From positions 68,415 through 132,414 of the forward strand of contig JH156524.1 in assembly GCA_000226015.1 (NCBI GenBank): a stretch of DNA of 64,000 bases, read 5' to 3'. Made by a program: the position numbers and the translations under genes. This document shows, in pieces, positions 52,170 through 64,000 of the stretch. Numbering within the stretch: position 1 is the stretch's first letter; every line of letters starts with the position of its first letter. Below the pieces are notes generated by a model, which saw only the letters and a program-made list of their open reading frames with translations, had not been told where the DNA came from and ran no database searches. The DNA comes from Mnemiopsis leidyi. Taxonomy: Eukaryota; Ctenophora; Tentaculata; Lobata; Bolinopsidae.

Positions 52170-55100
52170 GTAGCTATTGAACTTTCTAACATTTCAAAGG
52201 TTTATTTTTCCAGACTCCCATACTATCCAACCCGTTGAAGCAAGAATGTAAAATATTGCAACAATTTACGAGCGAGGTGTTGCTGAATATTGTGTTGATA
52301 TAACCTTCAGACAAGCCTGGTGAAAATTTTTGCTCTCTAAGTCTCTAACGTAGCAAATAGATCAAATCGCTCCAGTATGATAACAACCCTGAGATATTAA
52401 AAGTTAACGGCATGGAGATATTACATTTTTGTGAAGACATTGACCTATTTCATACCACGGTAGAACGGTATATCTGCCAATGACGGATTTCGCCAAGTAT
52501 GTTTTTTCGCTAACGGTTGTTCAGGCTTCTTTACCCCTCTGGCTGTAGGATCTTTTGTCTTCCATGGTTTAATCAGGAAATTTACGGGAATAGCACGCAG
52601 CAGGGAGTCTACCAAAGTTGACAGGTTATCTGCAGGTTATTACCAACGCATCCATTTGGCATCGGCCGTCGGAACAGCGTCCTGGTTTTAAGTTTTATGA
52701 AACGAAGCCCCCTCTTTTTAATGTAATGGCTACAAAAATATCATCAATGGGCGGTCTTCGAAGTGCCAAGCTGTTCGACATGGAATGGTTTGTCATAACT
52801 GGAGAGCTGGAGTTGGTGGGCTGGTGGCGTTTGCCCTATCAAATCCTGTTTCCATAGGTTGAAAATATTTGCAAATAGTTAAAAGTTGGCGTCGTTTAAA
52901 GTGCAGTTTAAAATTTCGTATTCGCCTGCCGGCTTAACGATACAAGGATACCAGGCGATGTGACCAGTATCCGCCGACTCCCTAGGAAGGTTGACAAAGT
53001 TAAATTTAAGGCGCTCAAGGTCTGACGCAAATCACTCGGTAAGAACGGGGAGTTGATGTTACGCTTTGAATCTTCGGCCGTTATATCCACGGAGAGGAGT
53101 CTTTCTATTCCCTCCCAGACTCCCGCACTAAGCTTTAGGTTCACTTCTCTCTGTTGGTCACTACAAGGTAATAATTTTGAGGCATCACGTGAAGATTTTC
53201 ACAGTTTCTGTCACGGTAACAATTTAAAACCCGCCAGGTCCTACGACAGAGAAGTCGACCCAGTATCTGTCGGATAGTCTGGACGGTAACGATCACCGGT
53301 TTGCTGTGTGTCACCCTCTACATGGTCTACAAGCTCATCAGCGACTTTCTCCAGTTCAACTCCTTCAACGTGTCCTCCACCAAGTGGACGAACAACCTCA
53401 CACTTCCCGCCATATCGATCTGTGGTACAAACTTTATCAACTACACAGCCTTATCTGCGGATTTCAGACATTTCAACACCAGTTCGGGGAACGAGGACCT
53501 TCTGGAGGACTTTGACAATCTTTTGACAGAATTAAAGAAATTCTCGACGTATGGGAACGTTCTAGAATATTTGGATCTGGACCAGTACAGAGATCTGTTA
53601 GCGTGGGAAGAGGAACACGGGTCGATTACATCAAATTTTAGGACGGGTATTTATGACATGCTGGTAGGAGAGTGGGACTATCTGTTCAGAGGATCCGGGC
53701 ACCTGATAGAGAATCCAGCTAAGTTGGTCAACCCCACTGAATTGGGGCTGTGCCTTGAGCTGAACGATGGAGGCAACATGAAGCAGGACATCAGTGGATC
53801 AAATGGAGGGATTGTTCTGGATCTGGATGCGAAAGTGCGGGATTACCTCTTCACAACCGCTACTAAAGGATTTGTAATCTTCATCAGGGACCAGGACGAA
53901 ACACTCATGTTGGACAAGGCAGGGTACCTGGTATCCCCGGGCACTGAGGCGTACATAAAACTCTCTGCTCGGACGGTAAGTAGACTAGGGAAGCCTCACG
54001 GAACCTGCCAAAACAATCTGAGTAAGTACTCCAAGTACGGGAAAAGATTCGAGAGTGTCAGAGAGTGCAAGCAGAGACAAAGGATTGAGGCTATGGTGGA
54101 GCATTGCGGGTGTATACCCTGGTACTTTGCTAACAGGATGATCAGTATGAAGAAGCTTGATGTTCTAGATGAGGCTGTTGAGGTGATAAGGAGTACGACA
54201 AGTGAAGATCACCGTGATGTTGATTACCCTGATGAAGATGATGAGTCTGATACTGATAAAGAGGACAAAGAAGAAGAGGCAGCGACGAGCTCTACTGAAG
54301 AAGATGGACAAACTGACCCCGAAACTGAAGAAGAAGAAGATAAAGAAGAAAGTGAGCAACCTACGAGTAAAAAGGGTAGTGAACCCGAACCCGAACCCGA
54401 TCAAGATGAAGAAGGGGGTGATGTGCTGCCAACAAGTGGAGATAATAACAAATCAGAAGAGGACCGACCAATCGATGACAATGGTAATGGTGAATCAAAA
54501 GAGGAACCGCCAACTGATAGCAATGAGGGTGAAACTGGTGAGGTAGAACCAACAAACGCGAGGAAAAAGAAAAGATCTGTGAAAACTGTTATATTTAAGG
54601 AAACATTACCTTCACCCAAGATGAGAAATCTCTTCAGCAACATAAATTCAAGATTAGTCAACAAAAAGAGTAAACGTAGAGCTGACCCGCCCGAAAACCT
54701 AGAAAAACGAGAAGCTCCTACACAATGGTGGCCAACCCCAGAACCCATCCACCAATCCAACTACTCGGACTACATCTGTACCTTCACAATGCAAGCTGTG
54801 TGTGATAGTGTGATAGAAGAGGAGATCAAAAGAGGGAAACTCCAGATGAAGGGATGTCCGGAACCCTGCTCTTACAATGAGTGGGACGTGGAGCTCGCTA
54901 CCACCGTCTTTCCCTCCACCGAGAAGTACTTCGACTCCTTCATCAAGTTCGAGGTATACGTTGATCCTGCACCAGATTTCACGTACGCTCGGGAGAATAT
55001 GGCAAGAGTACATATATTTTATGACGATATAAAGTTTGATATTCAAAAGCAGCAGAAGGCATACGAGGCGCAGAACTTTATCGCAGAATTTGGAGGGACC

Positions 55101-55406
55101 GTAGACTTGTTTATAGGGTTTTCCTTCTTTACAATCTTCCAGCTGATAGAGATCGCATTGGCTGCTTGCGTCTACAAGTGTATGTGTTGGAGAAAAGGTT
55201 CAGCTTCGTGTGAAAGGAGCGTTAGTCTACCTTCGCTAGATGAGCGCGACTTTGCACGTGCAAAGAGAGACAATGTTGATGCCGAGATCAGTAATGGTAA
55301 AGTAAATGGCGAGACTATCGAAGTAAATATTTTAAGATATGATTTAGATAGACAAGATAAGACAAATGAGGATAACGCAAACGTTTATGACGTTGCAACA
55401 GAGTAA
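52053..55406 (+). CDS. DEG/ENaC/ASIC-family sodium channel subunit (two coding exons)
   Basis: The modelled protein is 761 residues: exon 1 52053-52169 (39 residues, donor CAG|GTAGCT, phase 0) and exon 2 53238-55406 (phase-0 acceptor CCGCCAG|GTC; CGACAG at 53249 also fits). TM1 is about residues 53-73 (VWTVTITGLLCVTLYMVYKL). The extracellular part begins with the TLPAISICGTNF motif and has the family's cysteine pattern (RECKQRQ...EHCGCIPWYF; CPEPCSYNEWDVELATTVFP). TM2 is about 652-686 with FGGTVDLFIGFSFFTIF, so the G-x-S filter is GFS. Family members are trimeric amiloride-sensitive channels opened by protons, peptides or force; the ligand cannot be told here. Oddities: an acidic insertion at about 356-540 with dibasic clusters, and FG where most members have HG before TM1. 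It lies divergent to the giant gene. Confidence 0.88.
52170..53237 (+). other. Intron of the DEG/ENaC gene
   Basis: Nothing recognised. A missed small exon is possible because exon 1 was found only by phase and position. Confidence 0.4.
53238..55406 (+). CDS. DEG/ENaC exon 2 (TM1, extracellular domain, TM2, C-terminus)
   Basis: Open in frame from an upstream TAA at 53217, with no in-frame Met before TM1, so it must be joined to an upstream exon. It holds both membrane segments and the whole ectodomain without introns, which is unusual for a 680-residue stretch in this intron-rich window. The tail after TM2 is about 75 residues, ending in charged Asp/Asn/Glu-rich sequence and a TAA at 55404-55406. 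Confidence 0.9.
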   Translation, partial: VLRQRSRPSICRIVWTVTITGLLCVTLYMVYKLISDFLQFNSFNVSSTKWTNNLTLPAISICGTNFINYTALSADFRHFNTSSGNEDLLEDFDNLLTELKKFSTYGNVLEYLDLDQYRDLLAWEEEHGSITSNFRTGIYDMLVGEWDYLFRGSGHLIENPAKLVNPTELGLCLELNDGGNMKQDISGSNGGIVLDLDAKVRDYLFTTATKGFVIFIRDQDETLMLDKAGYLVSPGTEAYIKLSARTVSRLGKPHGTCQNNLSKYSKYGKRFESVRECKQRQRIEAMVEHCGCIPWYFANRMISMKKLDVLDEAVEVIRSTTSEDHRDVDYPDEDDESDTDKEDKEEEAATSSTEEDGQTDPETEEEEDKEESEQPTSKKGSEPEPEPDQDEEGGDVLPTSGDNNKSEEDRPIDDNGNGESKEEPPTDSNEGETGEVEPTNARKKKRSVKTVIFKETLPSPKMRNLFSNINSRLVNKKSKRRADPPENLEKREAPTQWWPTPEPIHQSNYSDYICTFTMQAVCDSVIEEEIKRGKLQMKGCPEPCSYNEWDVELATTVFPSTEKYFDSFIKFEVYVDPAPDFTYARENMARVHIFYDDIKFDIQKQQKAYEAQNFIAEFGGTVDLFIGFSFFTIFQLIEIALAACVYKCMCWRKGSASCERSVSLPSLDERDFARAKRDNVDAEISNGKVNGETIEVNILRYDLDRQDKTNEDNANVYDVATE

Positions 55407-55640
55407 CAGACAGTACAATCAAGTCGTAGCAAAAGAGAAATTTTTGTCTTAGGGGCGTTACAATGTCCCGATTGTTCGACGGAATCATTATCAACGCTAG
55501 CTTTACAGTACTTTATATGTTTGCAATATTATGGTAAATAATTTGAAGACGGCGACCGAGAATACTTCAAAATGAAAAATCTGACATCCTGAAATGTTCA
55601 AGACTGTAAAACGTCAGCGTCAGTGAACGGAGTGTCATAA

Positions 55641-55646
55641 AATAAA
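55641..55646 (+). terminator. Polyadenylation signal candidate, DEG/ENaC gene
   Basis: AATAAA 235 nt after the channel stop codon, within an AT-rich stretch; a plausible 3' end. Confidence 0.5.
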
Positions 55647-58600
55647 TAACACTATTAGCGTCAAGTATTTTGCTACCCCTAGTACCTTAGAACACGTTGA
55701 AAAATGGATAGTTTCTCGGACACGTGCAGCTTGAAGTTCGTGATTTAATCTTTGGAATGAGCTTTACATTCTATTGCCGACGATGAACAAAATATGCCCG
55801 AATAAGGTAAAGGATAATCGATGTTCTGATATTGCCTAAGTTATCATCATAAGTTATCCTCCCAGTGACGAAAAATCGGAAAGTTCTCTCTGATTCCTGG
55901 AAAGGAGGGATCGAATGCGAGAAAATGACTGGCTGGCTGTCAAGTAAGCGCTGTCAAGTAAGCGCTACAAATATTAATATATTGCAAGTGCAGCAGAGAC
56001 CTTATGGAAACCTTACTTTGCCACATGAATTAGGAGACAACATTATGCATATAACAGCCCAATCGCCTGGTGTAAGACTAATGGCATTATATTTCACGAT
56101 ATAGCAGATAGCAGGTCGGGACTTGACGATGTTATCTTGATGGTATCCTCGATCCGATATCTTAATTGTAACACCTGATATGTGCGATCTATAACGTCAC
56201 ATCAGGCTTTATTCCAGCACAGATCCTAACATGTAACATAGAATGTAACGTAGAAGTAGCAACTGTTAGCACTTTAAAAGTCAGGGCCCCAGTAAGGTCA
56301 TCAAGTTGGTTAGGGCCAGGCGCTGAGGGGGGAGGTGAGGTTTAACAAGCGGCCGAGCTCTACATTAGTTACGACACTTTGACAGAAAGACTGGGGTTTG
56401 CAGTTACTGTTAACATCATGAGCAGGGCTACCACACGGAAAGTTTTGTAGGGGAGTACGGTGTATACCCTGTCACCGTAACCTTCTGAGAAACAGAGCTA
56501 AAATTAGGAGAAGTGACAGCGAGGGAAAATGTTAAAGCAACAAATGGGCGGTTTAGCAACAAATTGAGAGTTTTAATAACGTTTTATTGCAATAAAATAT
56601 GCATCTAACACACTGAAAACATGCCAAAGTATCAAAATTAGACGGCTCGGCAATTATTTCTCAAATAAATTACGCTAAGGTTACATGGGATATATTATAT
56701 TTTCTGAAGGAGCAGGTCCGTGGGTAGCTCTGACAGAAAAGGTAGAAAGGAAGCTTTCTCAGCCAACCAGCTTCATCCGGGTTGAACCAACGTGTTTCTC
56801 CTTTTTCATTGGCTAAAAGAAGAAAATGCTGGGTTTTGATTGGTTAAGAGGGTGAAATTCTGGGCTCTGGTTTGTCAAGACTGGGTAAATGGCCTACATT
56901 TTAACTGCTACATTTTTGAATAATTGAATTATCTTGTAATCCAACGGCTGTACATTAAATCGCTTAAAAATGAATTGAGTAAGTAGGTCATAATATGCAA
57001 ATGAAGCGAAAATGTTTGCAATCGAATCAGAGAACATTTAGAGACTGATTTATACGTTCTTACGCACGGCTTGGTCCGAATCTTTAGTCCTATTCTGGAA
57101 AAGGTAAGTTGGGGGACAAACGACAGATAAACATACAAACAGCGGAAGAAGCCCATTATCGGACTAATTGATTTCAAGTCGAGTTAATTGGAACAAAACA
57201 TTTCTTCGGATTTAAGCTCAACAAAGGGAAGCCGAGGTGAATGTGACAGGGCTTAACTCGGAAGAATTATGTATTTTTACTTAGCACAGTAATTTTACTC
57301 CAGTTAAGAAATTCATTCACGGACAAACATATTCGTTTCATGGTAAACTTACGGGTATTCTTCATTAATATGGTAAATCAGCTTAGTAAAACTTTTAGCT
57401 TTGACACTACTCACATCCTAACCCTAACATTGGACAACGAAATTCATTATATCGCAGAGGCAGGGAAAATATATAGCAAGAAATTGTAAACGGCAAGCTG
57501 CAGTGCTCCGTATTTTGACAGTTAATTTGGAAACCATAAAAAGTAAGTCCGGACCAGATTAAATCATGGGCTAAGCAAAAATGTGGGGATGTCCACTAAA
57601 ATCTATTTGACTCTCTAAACAACAGGAATAACAAAGTTTACACCAAACACACTAACCACGAAAAGTATTCTTATTAGGAGTTCCAGATAAGAACACAATT
57701 GAACAGGGAGGTTCGGTGAAGGAGGGAGGAACGCACAGAGCGCAGCGTTCGCAGCTGCAGAGAGAGAGAGCTCACATTTACTATTGCTGTCAACACAAAG
57801 CGCGCTCTCATCGTCCACGTGCAGATTTATCCACCAATCAGCGACTAGGACCGCTTGGTTTCAGCCAACCAGGAGAGAGTATTTATATTAGCTGGCCGGG
57901 CGATAAGTTGGGGAATCCTACATTATGGAAAAACAACCAGCAGTGCTAGGCGACTACACTTGAATAGTTCACTTGTCGAGTTCACTGTTTGGTTGGTTCA
58001 CACTGATAATCAGTGCCTGGTGAAAAACAGAGTTCTGAGGCAGTGGAGACTAGGTGACATAAACTTTCTAGGCTGTTAAGCTGACAAGGACAGCTGAGAC
58101 ACCTTTTTGTGAAAAGTGGTTACCATTAACCTTGGCCTAGAATTTTATCTATGATTCAAAATGCTCTTAAATTTTAAAAATAAGTATAATATTTCTTTAC
58201 AACTCTAGAAACGTTCCGGCTTCTTTCTTTCCCAGATTCTCTGAGATTAAGGACAAACATTTACAGCCAAACTTGGGTTAAGTAAGACAAAGATAACACA
58301 CTAGCTGTAAACTGCTGAGTGTTATAGCTGTAGTAGCCAGTGTAGCTGTAGCAGAGAAGCAAAGAGAGAGCTTCACACCCATATATGTAGTGATATCGAC
58401 ATATCACATGTTATTCATTGTGGAGTTGAGTGTAGGAGCCAGGGTCAAATAACGGGACAATGCAGGTTCCGTTGTAAGCAATCATTTACAATTTTATGAA
58501 ATAATGAAACGTCGGGATCAGCGAAAAATAACTAAAACCATCAATCTATAAACAATTGAACAAAAATCGAATTGTGACCAGCCCGGTGGAGCATGTTGCT

Positions 58601-60702
58601 AACACAGAAGATTTAAAAACTGCAAAACTAAAAAGAGCGTAACTAGGAACAATAAATGTTGTATGAAGAACTGAGGACACCCACAAAAAGAGGACTCTGC
58701 TGTATGTGATAACTCCTTACTGAGCCTCATTTAAATGTTAGCTCGACTCAATCTAATTACACAAGTTCCGAACTAAGCCAGAACTCTGAATATCCGTGTC
58801 AGTCTGGGCAAAAGTAATTCAATCCGTGTCGTACAAAAACATGGTGTTGGGATCAGATCAGCATTCGATCTCATGATTGAATCTTGCGAATTTTGTCAGG
58901 TTCTAATTTACTAATTAACTATTTAATGGTCCCCTAAGTGGAAAGTTCCACATGATAATATCCAGATTGTTCCAGCTTCAAGCCAATCGCATGCCAGACG
59001 CATTCCAGTGAATACAGACATGGCAGCTCGAAAATAAATCATTGTGTTCCAAAATAGCCCGTCGGAAATTTCATATATTGCCCAAACTGTACGCTCCCAG
59101 AGCTCACTAAAGTTGGACCTTAGCTGCGGTATGGCTTACAGGAGAGTTTTCCAGGATAATTCCGACATAATGCTGTTGATAGATGTTGTCAACTGTGTGT
59201 AGTCACGTGACGGCACTATATGACATGAAGTTATTTCAGGGCAAAACGAATCACGTGGTGTCTTGTCCGGAAGGTTCAGTAACGGCTAACGAAATCAGGG
59301 TTAACAGCTCCCGTCACGGCTCACCGGGTTAAACCTTGATTAGGACCCGGACTTAGTGGTCATGTCAACGTGGTGTTGTTTCGCATAGTGAAAATTGGGT
59401 ATGCTTGACGATGTCGGACGATATATAACTACTGTCGACAAAATTACTTGCAATAACGTGATTACGTGAGACAAAATATGTCTCCTACGTCATTAATGTA
59501 AACTCGACAAGTCGACGACGAACATTATATTTTCAAAATTTGTTTTTAAGATGGATTTTTTGAACCAAATGACTTTTCACCACACCAAAAGAATATAGGG
59601 GACCAATTCTCAACAAAAATCATGTCGAGCATTGCAAAGATCTGACAAAACACTGCTGCTCACTAACTCTAAACTGCAATAGGACAGTATATATAGTAGC
59701 TGGGTGATGAAATGATGCTGAATTGTCGAGGAAAAAAATGTCCTGTCTGGGTTGGATACCAGACATCCCATTGTAGACTGGGTGATTCCTACAGTTCGAC
59801 CCGTATCAACTTGAGCTAGGGTCCCGATGTCCGAAGTGTTAGGCAACTTGGCCTGAATTGGATAGAGAATTACATTTATAGTTACAATTCCACTGGTAAG
59901 TAACGTACGATGTAACATTTAAAATTTTAATTTACAGGTTATAAACAACTAAGCACGTCCATCACGAACAAAAGCAGTGCACTGCATTATGTCTTATAAG
60001 GTAACCGCCTGCAACTTGAACCTCCAACTGAGATGTTTCAAGAAATCTCAGACACTTAATTGTCCAGCAATCCGATTTAGACATAGCTGAGGGCACTCCT
60101 TCGTGTCCTATTCAGTAAGTCAGTACGCTACGTCGCTACAAGGGATCTAAAAAGCTAAGGACGAATTCTTTTATGTGGTAGATATAGCTCCAGGTAAAAT
60201 AATATAAAACATTTTGTTTCTGAAATCAAGGCAAAGAAATAACTGTACTATCACGACTTTGCTGGGGTAAGAGGGTAAATGTTGTGACTTGAGTTCATTC
60301 ACGCTCATATTCCTGGAAGCTTGTTGGCTCGTTAAGTAATCTCGATATTTCGGGCGATTGGTTAGACAATAGATGATGACAGATGATAATCACACCACAA
60401 TTGTAATAACATCTCAAATTAACACTTAGGTAAAGTCACGGCTATCTATAAACTTATAAACCGAGAGCCAATTTAGTCGTGACCTTCCACAATACCTCTT
60501 TAAGTTCTAGTGAATTTCAGATCTTCAATTTTTCGAAATCTTAATTACACAAGGTACATAAAATCGTATAAGTTATTTTTACAAGAAAGCTATGAAATTA
60601 TAGTTTTTGCGTTCAATCAGATCGGCTTAAATTGTCATCACGATCTTTTAAACATTTCAGTTAAAAATAGTGATCAAAATCAGTTTTAACATCAATTTTG
60701 CC

Positions 60703-60740
60703 ATGGCAAAAACCCACGTTTTCAAGTCGAATGAGACCAT
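60703..60740 (+). CDS. Possible short start exon (MAKTHVFKSNET)
   Basis: An ATG in good context (GCCATGG) followed by 12 codons and two bases, then a perfect donor AT|GTAAGT. It could start a plus-strand gene ending at 63705, but I could not find connecting exons in phase. Confidence 0.18.
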
Positions 60741-63342
60741 GTAAGTATTAACTTAACTTGTACGTTTTCTATATGGTTGGACGGAGGGTACTTCAATGTA
60801 AGAATGTATGAGAACTGAGAAGTCACCCAGCGTTGACAGAACTAAGGTGACCGGTGACCCTAAAGCAGCCTAGAACGCTAGAAAAAAACAGCTTGTCATT
60901 ACTATAGTGACGCCCCATGTCACAGTGAGACACAGTTAAAAAATCACGTAAGTCACGTTACCATGACAACAAAACCGATATGTTACCATGGGAAATGTGG
61001 AAGTTGAGTAAGTTATATTTGTCAGGTTGTCTGTTCAGTCACGTGACTGTACTTTCAGAGCTGGTCCAAATCTCATGGAAGCTTGAAGTGTGTCATCACC
61101 AAAATGAAAGCGCACCGAGAGACCAAGACTCTAGAGTATGCTATAGTTGGGCCAAAAGCTCTTTGAAACATTCTGACCTAAGTCAGAAAAAGCTATCATC
61201 GAGAAATGAGCTTCTAAGTTTTAGAGTATGGAATCTAGTGCAGACAACAACCAGCAATGTCACATTATCGCGCGGTGTCACGTGTCACGCACGAAAAAAG
61301 CTGCACCTAGCAAGGAAGATGGACGTCACGATGAGTGAATCAAAATTCAAAACTGAACTCTATCAATAACTGTGTACTGTAAAAGTGTAAACCTTTGTGT
61401 AAAAAGTAGAAAGAGACGCTGTGTAAAATGAATAAAGCAAAGAATAGACAGCAAAGTGGCAAATTATATAGTCGAGAGTAAACCATGACTCATGAGTCCA
61501 ATATTAAACGTTGTCGAGTGACATGACGTATTTGATTACAAATAAAACTGTGTTTGATTTGATGTTTCGAGGCGTGCGATTTAGGGACGTGATCAAAACT
61601 GGAACTAGTATTTATTTGAGACAGTGAGACACCATTGGGACAGGGACCTGACATAGATTTACTGAACATCGGTATCATTTCTAGTTATATCAACTGCAGC
61701 GCTGAAGTGTGTGTTCGTATAGCCATGAAATCTCATTTAGAGATAACCTCAAAATTTCCCCAGGGTTGAATTTGAGTTTGACAGACTTTCTCATGATAGA
61801 GGTATCTGCTGTTCTAGTACCCTGAGTCAATAACACCTTGATTAATTACCAGTTAATTTCTTAGACGAAACTAATTTGTGCGGTTGAAAGTCTGTAAAAA
61901 ACAATCCCTTATACCAAGTCTGTGGAAAGCTAAGATAGTCTAAATGGAAATTCGACAATAGATTGCTATATATCATTGCTTTTTCTTCGCATTTTAGGGC
62001 CAAATTTTGACAGAGTCTAGTCAGTTTTACAGGGAACCAAGACATTTCAATTAACAGTTAAGACAATACCTTTTGATTACTTCAATTAAGCAAACCGATT
62101 TGCCAAACAATCAACCCCAGCAAGCCGATTGGCTGGGAGAATCAGGCGAGGAATTTTTGCAGCCTGTAAATTCAGTCGAGATAGAGTAAGCCATCTCAAG
62201 AAATAACGCCTGCTTGGACCAGACTTCATCACAGCCTCCGGTGGGAGGTATCCCAGCAACGACTCCCATACAAGAGTTGGGCTGGTGTAAAGACTGCCGA
62301 GTTTTAGTTTTTGTAAGTGCCATGCCTCACCACTCGTCTTACCGAGACTGAGTTCTTCTGGAAACTTCTATCTTTGTTCATCATATGGTGGGAATCACGT
62401 CAGCCACAGTCTTACTCGAAATGTTTTTGTGCAGCTGAGCGCTTTCTCGCAGGTCGCAGGCCGCATAGTTGCAAATTGGAGTTCACCTCTCAAATGGCTG
62501 CACTAAGTAAATTTTGATGTCTGCTCGTTCGCCTTTCTTTCAAACTATTCTGTTTACTATCGTTTGAAGTGACGCAGGCTTACAGCCTGAATACCGCCAC
62601 AACATTCTCGACTCATGGTACATTCTAGTTCTAAATTTCAGCTGCTGCTTTGATAACGCTTTTAAATCTTCCCTAGTCTCGACACAGAGTAAGAAACTTT
62701 CATCAGGTTCTACAGAATATGTTTCTCATAAAATAGCACAGATCCTTATTCCTGTAAAATTTGTAGGTCCATAACCTACTGTCTAACTGTCACGGACTTA
62801 ACGCGTTCACGCATTTCAGCCTTTACGAATTTTGAGGTAATTCCGGACGCAAATCGCCCGAGAGAACCTCAAAACAATACCCAATATTTTTACCATTTCT
62901 CGCAATTTATATGTCACTGTTTGTAAATGCACTATATGCATGGTCACAAAGAAGAGTATTATTCTAGCGTACCAAACTCTGCTCTGAATTCTTGTGACTG
63001 TAAAAAGTATGCACGTACATAAGAGGCGGAAGCAAGAACGTAACAATTGGGGATTTATGCAGTAACCATGGCAACATGACACTACCTAGAAACGTATCGC
63101 AATTCCAAGGTTTCGTCAGTTTCTGTAACGGCCGGGTTTCAATACTGAGTAGTCACTTCAGCTCTGTTTGCTGGCCTCTTCCTGACAGTTCGTAGTTCTG
63201 TATTTTATTTTAGCACTTTGCTTTTTCCAACATTAAACTGGATATTCGTAGTTCGTACCTTGTTCAATCGTAACAGTCTTCTTGTTCCTAGATCAGCAGT
63301 AACTTACCCACGTTGATACAGCAACCATTTTATTCTGTTCAG

Positions 63343-63705
63343 AGACCACTTGACAAAGTCTCTTCACGGGAATCCTATATCCCAACCTCCTCTGGAAATG
63401 TAGCTCTAAAGTTAGGCGATATTGCGATAAATAAAATTAGTAGCTGCAACACAGAGTCGGAACAATATGAGAGGTATTTGAGCCGCATGGCAGGACACAC
63501 TGCACACCCGTTTAGAACTGCAACACCTTTACTACGCGATGACACGTCTGTCGTGCGGAAAGTCTATTGCAACTCCAACTTGAACGTTAGCCTCATGCCA
63601 AACTTGCATGTTCAGTCTCAAGCACTATCTCCGGTCTCCGGGAAAGAGACACCTGCAACAGCTACTTCAACTACCGTTGCCAGCCTTGGCTCTCTGAGAC
63701 TTTGA
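63343..63705 (+). CDS. Possible terminal exon of an unidentified plus-strand gene
   Basis: An open frame of 120 codons from the acceptor TATTCTGTTCAG|AGA to TGA at 63703-63705. It reads RPLDKVSSRESYIPTSSGNV, then LKLGDIAINK, and ends Ser/Thr/Ala-rich. Composition is protein-like and there is no start codon near the acceptor, so it would be a 3' exon. No family is recognised. No AATAAA follows within the window. It could be a chance open frame. Confidence 0.33.
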   Translation, partial: RPLDKVSSRESYIPTSSGNVALKLGDIAINKISSCNTESEQYERYLSRMAGHTAHPFRTATPLLRDDTSVVRKVYCNSNLNVSLMPNLHVQSQALSPVSGKETPATATSTTVASLGSLRL

Positions 63706-64000
63706 TAAATGTTTTAACTGCCGGTTTGCTGACCGGAACCCACATTTTATCACTGTTACCTTACTGCATGGGCTCCTTCATCAAACACACCGTTATAGTA
63801 AGGTCGTTTTCTAGGAACTGATGAAGGTGTAAAGCTGTTTTAACTCTAGCGATGATACCAGCACCTTTGCTGCAAACACAGCTCGTCGCCTTTTTGCATG
63901 CCCTTTCCTGTTGTGAATTTTATGCAATTTTCGTCCAGTTTGAAGCTGATTATTCCAATAATTACCTTGTACGGCTTTACTGCTTGTTCAATTAGCAAAA
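63706..64000. other. Sequence after the possible terminal exon
   Basis: Nothing recognised to the end of the window. Confidence 0.4.

Larger units (their letters stand above)
55407..63342. other. Region without supported genes
   Basis: Apart from the channel's polyadenylation signal and the doubtful start exon at 60703, I see only AT-rich sequence with short open frames (longest near 60980-61369) and no family motifs, RNA genes or mobile elements. Confidence 0.5.

Noticed and set aside
60980-61369. 130-codon plus-strand open frame
   Set aside because: No recognisable motif, composition not clearly protein-like, and I could not connect it in phase to nearby candidate exons.

Overview
The window is nuclear DNA of an animal. 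It carries a DEG/ENaC-type ion channel gene (a metazoan family) and long spliced genes with ordinary GT-AG introns. One gene is built almost wholly of phase-1/phase-1 symmetric exons, the usual mark of exon shuffling and tandem exon duplication in animals. I cannot place the species. The main repeat domain resembles no family I can name, so a sparsely sampled lineage (for example a non-bilaterian animal) is possible, but this is a guess. I saw no transposon, virus-like element, rRNA, tRNA or CRISPR array.

About 48 kb (minus strand, 50169 down to about 1718) reads as one giant gene of about 53 coding exons. Coding length is about 16.2 kb, or about 5,400 residues. I assembled it by eye from splice sites and reading phase; the phase agrees at every junction. 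In protein order it has: (1) a Tyr/Ser/Arg-rich head with no signal peptide and one Cys-rich exon (50169-41738); (2) a 4.1-kb exon holding a 12-residue Ser-Tyr-Pro repeat, an acidic EDxP repeat, a long Lys/Glu/Ala helix tract interrupted by an 11-N assembly gap, and five copies of a beta-rich domain I call type B (41277-37176); (3) two further type B domains spread over four exons, then two small exons (37036-34114); (4) a Lys/Pro/Glu-rich exon with PWEK blocks that is out of frame in two places (33560-32274); (5) 29 consecutive exons of a second repeat domain, type A, essentially one about 55-residue domain per exon, joined by Pro/Glu/Lys/Ser-rich linkers of very variable length (31521-12919); (6) small C-terminal exons with a recurring V-G-K-L motif (8291-1718). 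The layout recalls elastic giant proteins such as titin (domain arrays plus PEVK-like linkers), but neither domain looks like Ig or FN3. The protein is probably cytoplasmic and structural; that is inference.

Downstream of a 1.9-kb gap and divergently transcribed is a two-exon DEG/ENaC channel (plus strand, 52053-55406). It has canonical transmembrane segments and cysteine motifs, a very acidic extracellular insertion of about 185 residues ending in three dibasic clusters, and no histidine in the usual His-Gly position.

From 55407 to the end there is mostly sequence with no gene I can support. A possible terminal exon of an unidentified plus-strand gene lies at 63343-63705. Minisatellites occur at 151-262, 13539-13660, 46050-46485 and 48874-49077. 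Two of them are tandem copies of a splice site of the giant gene.
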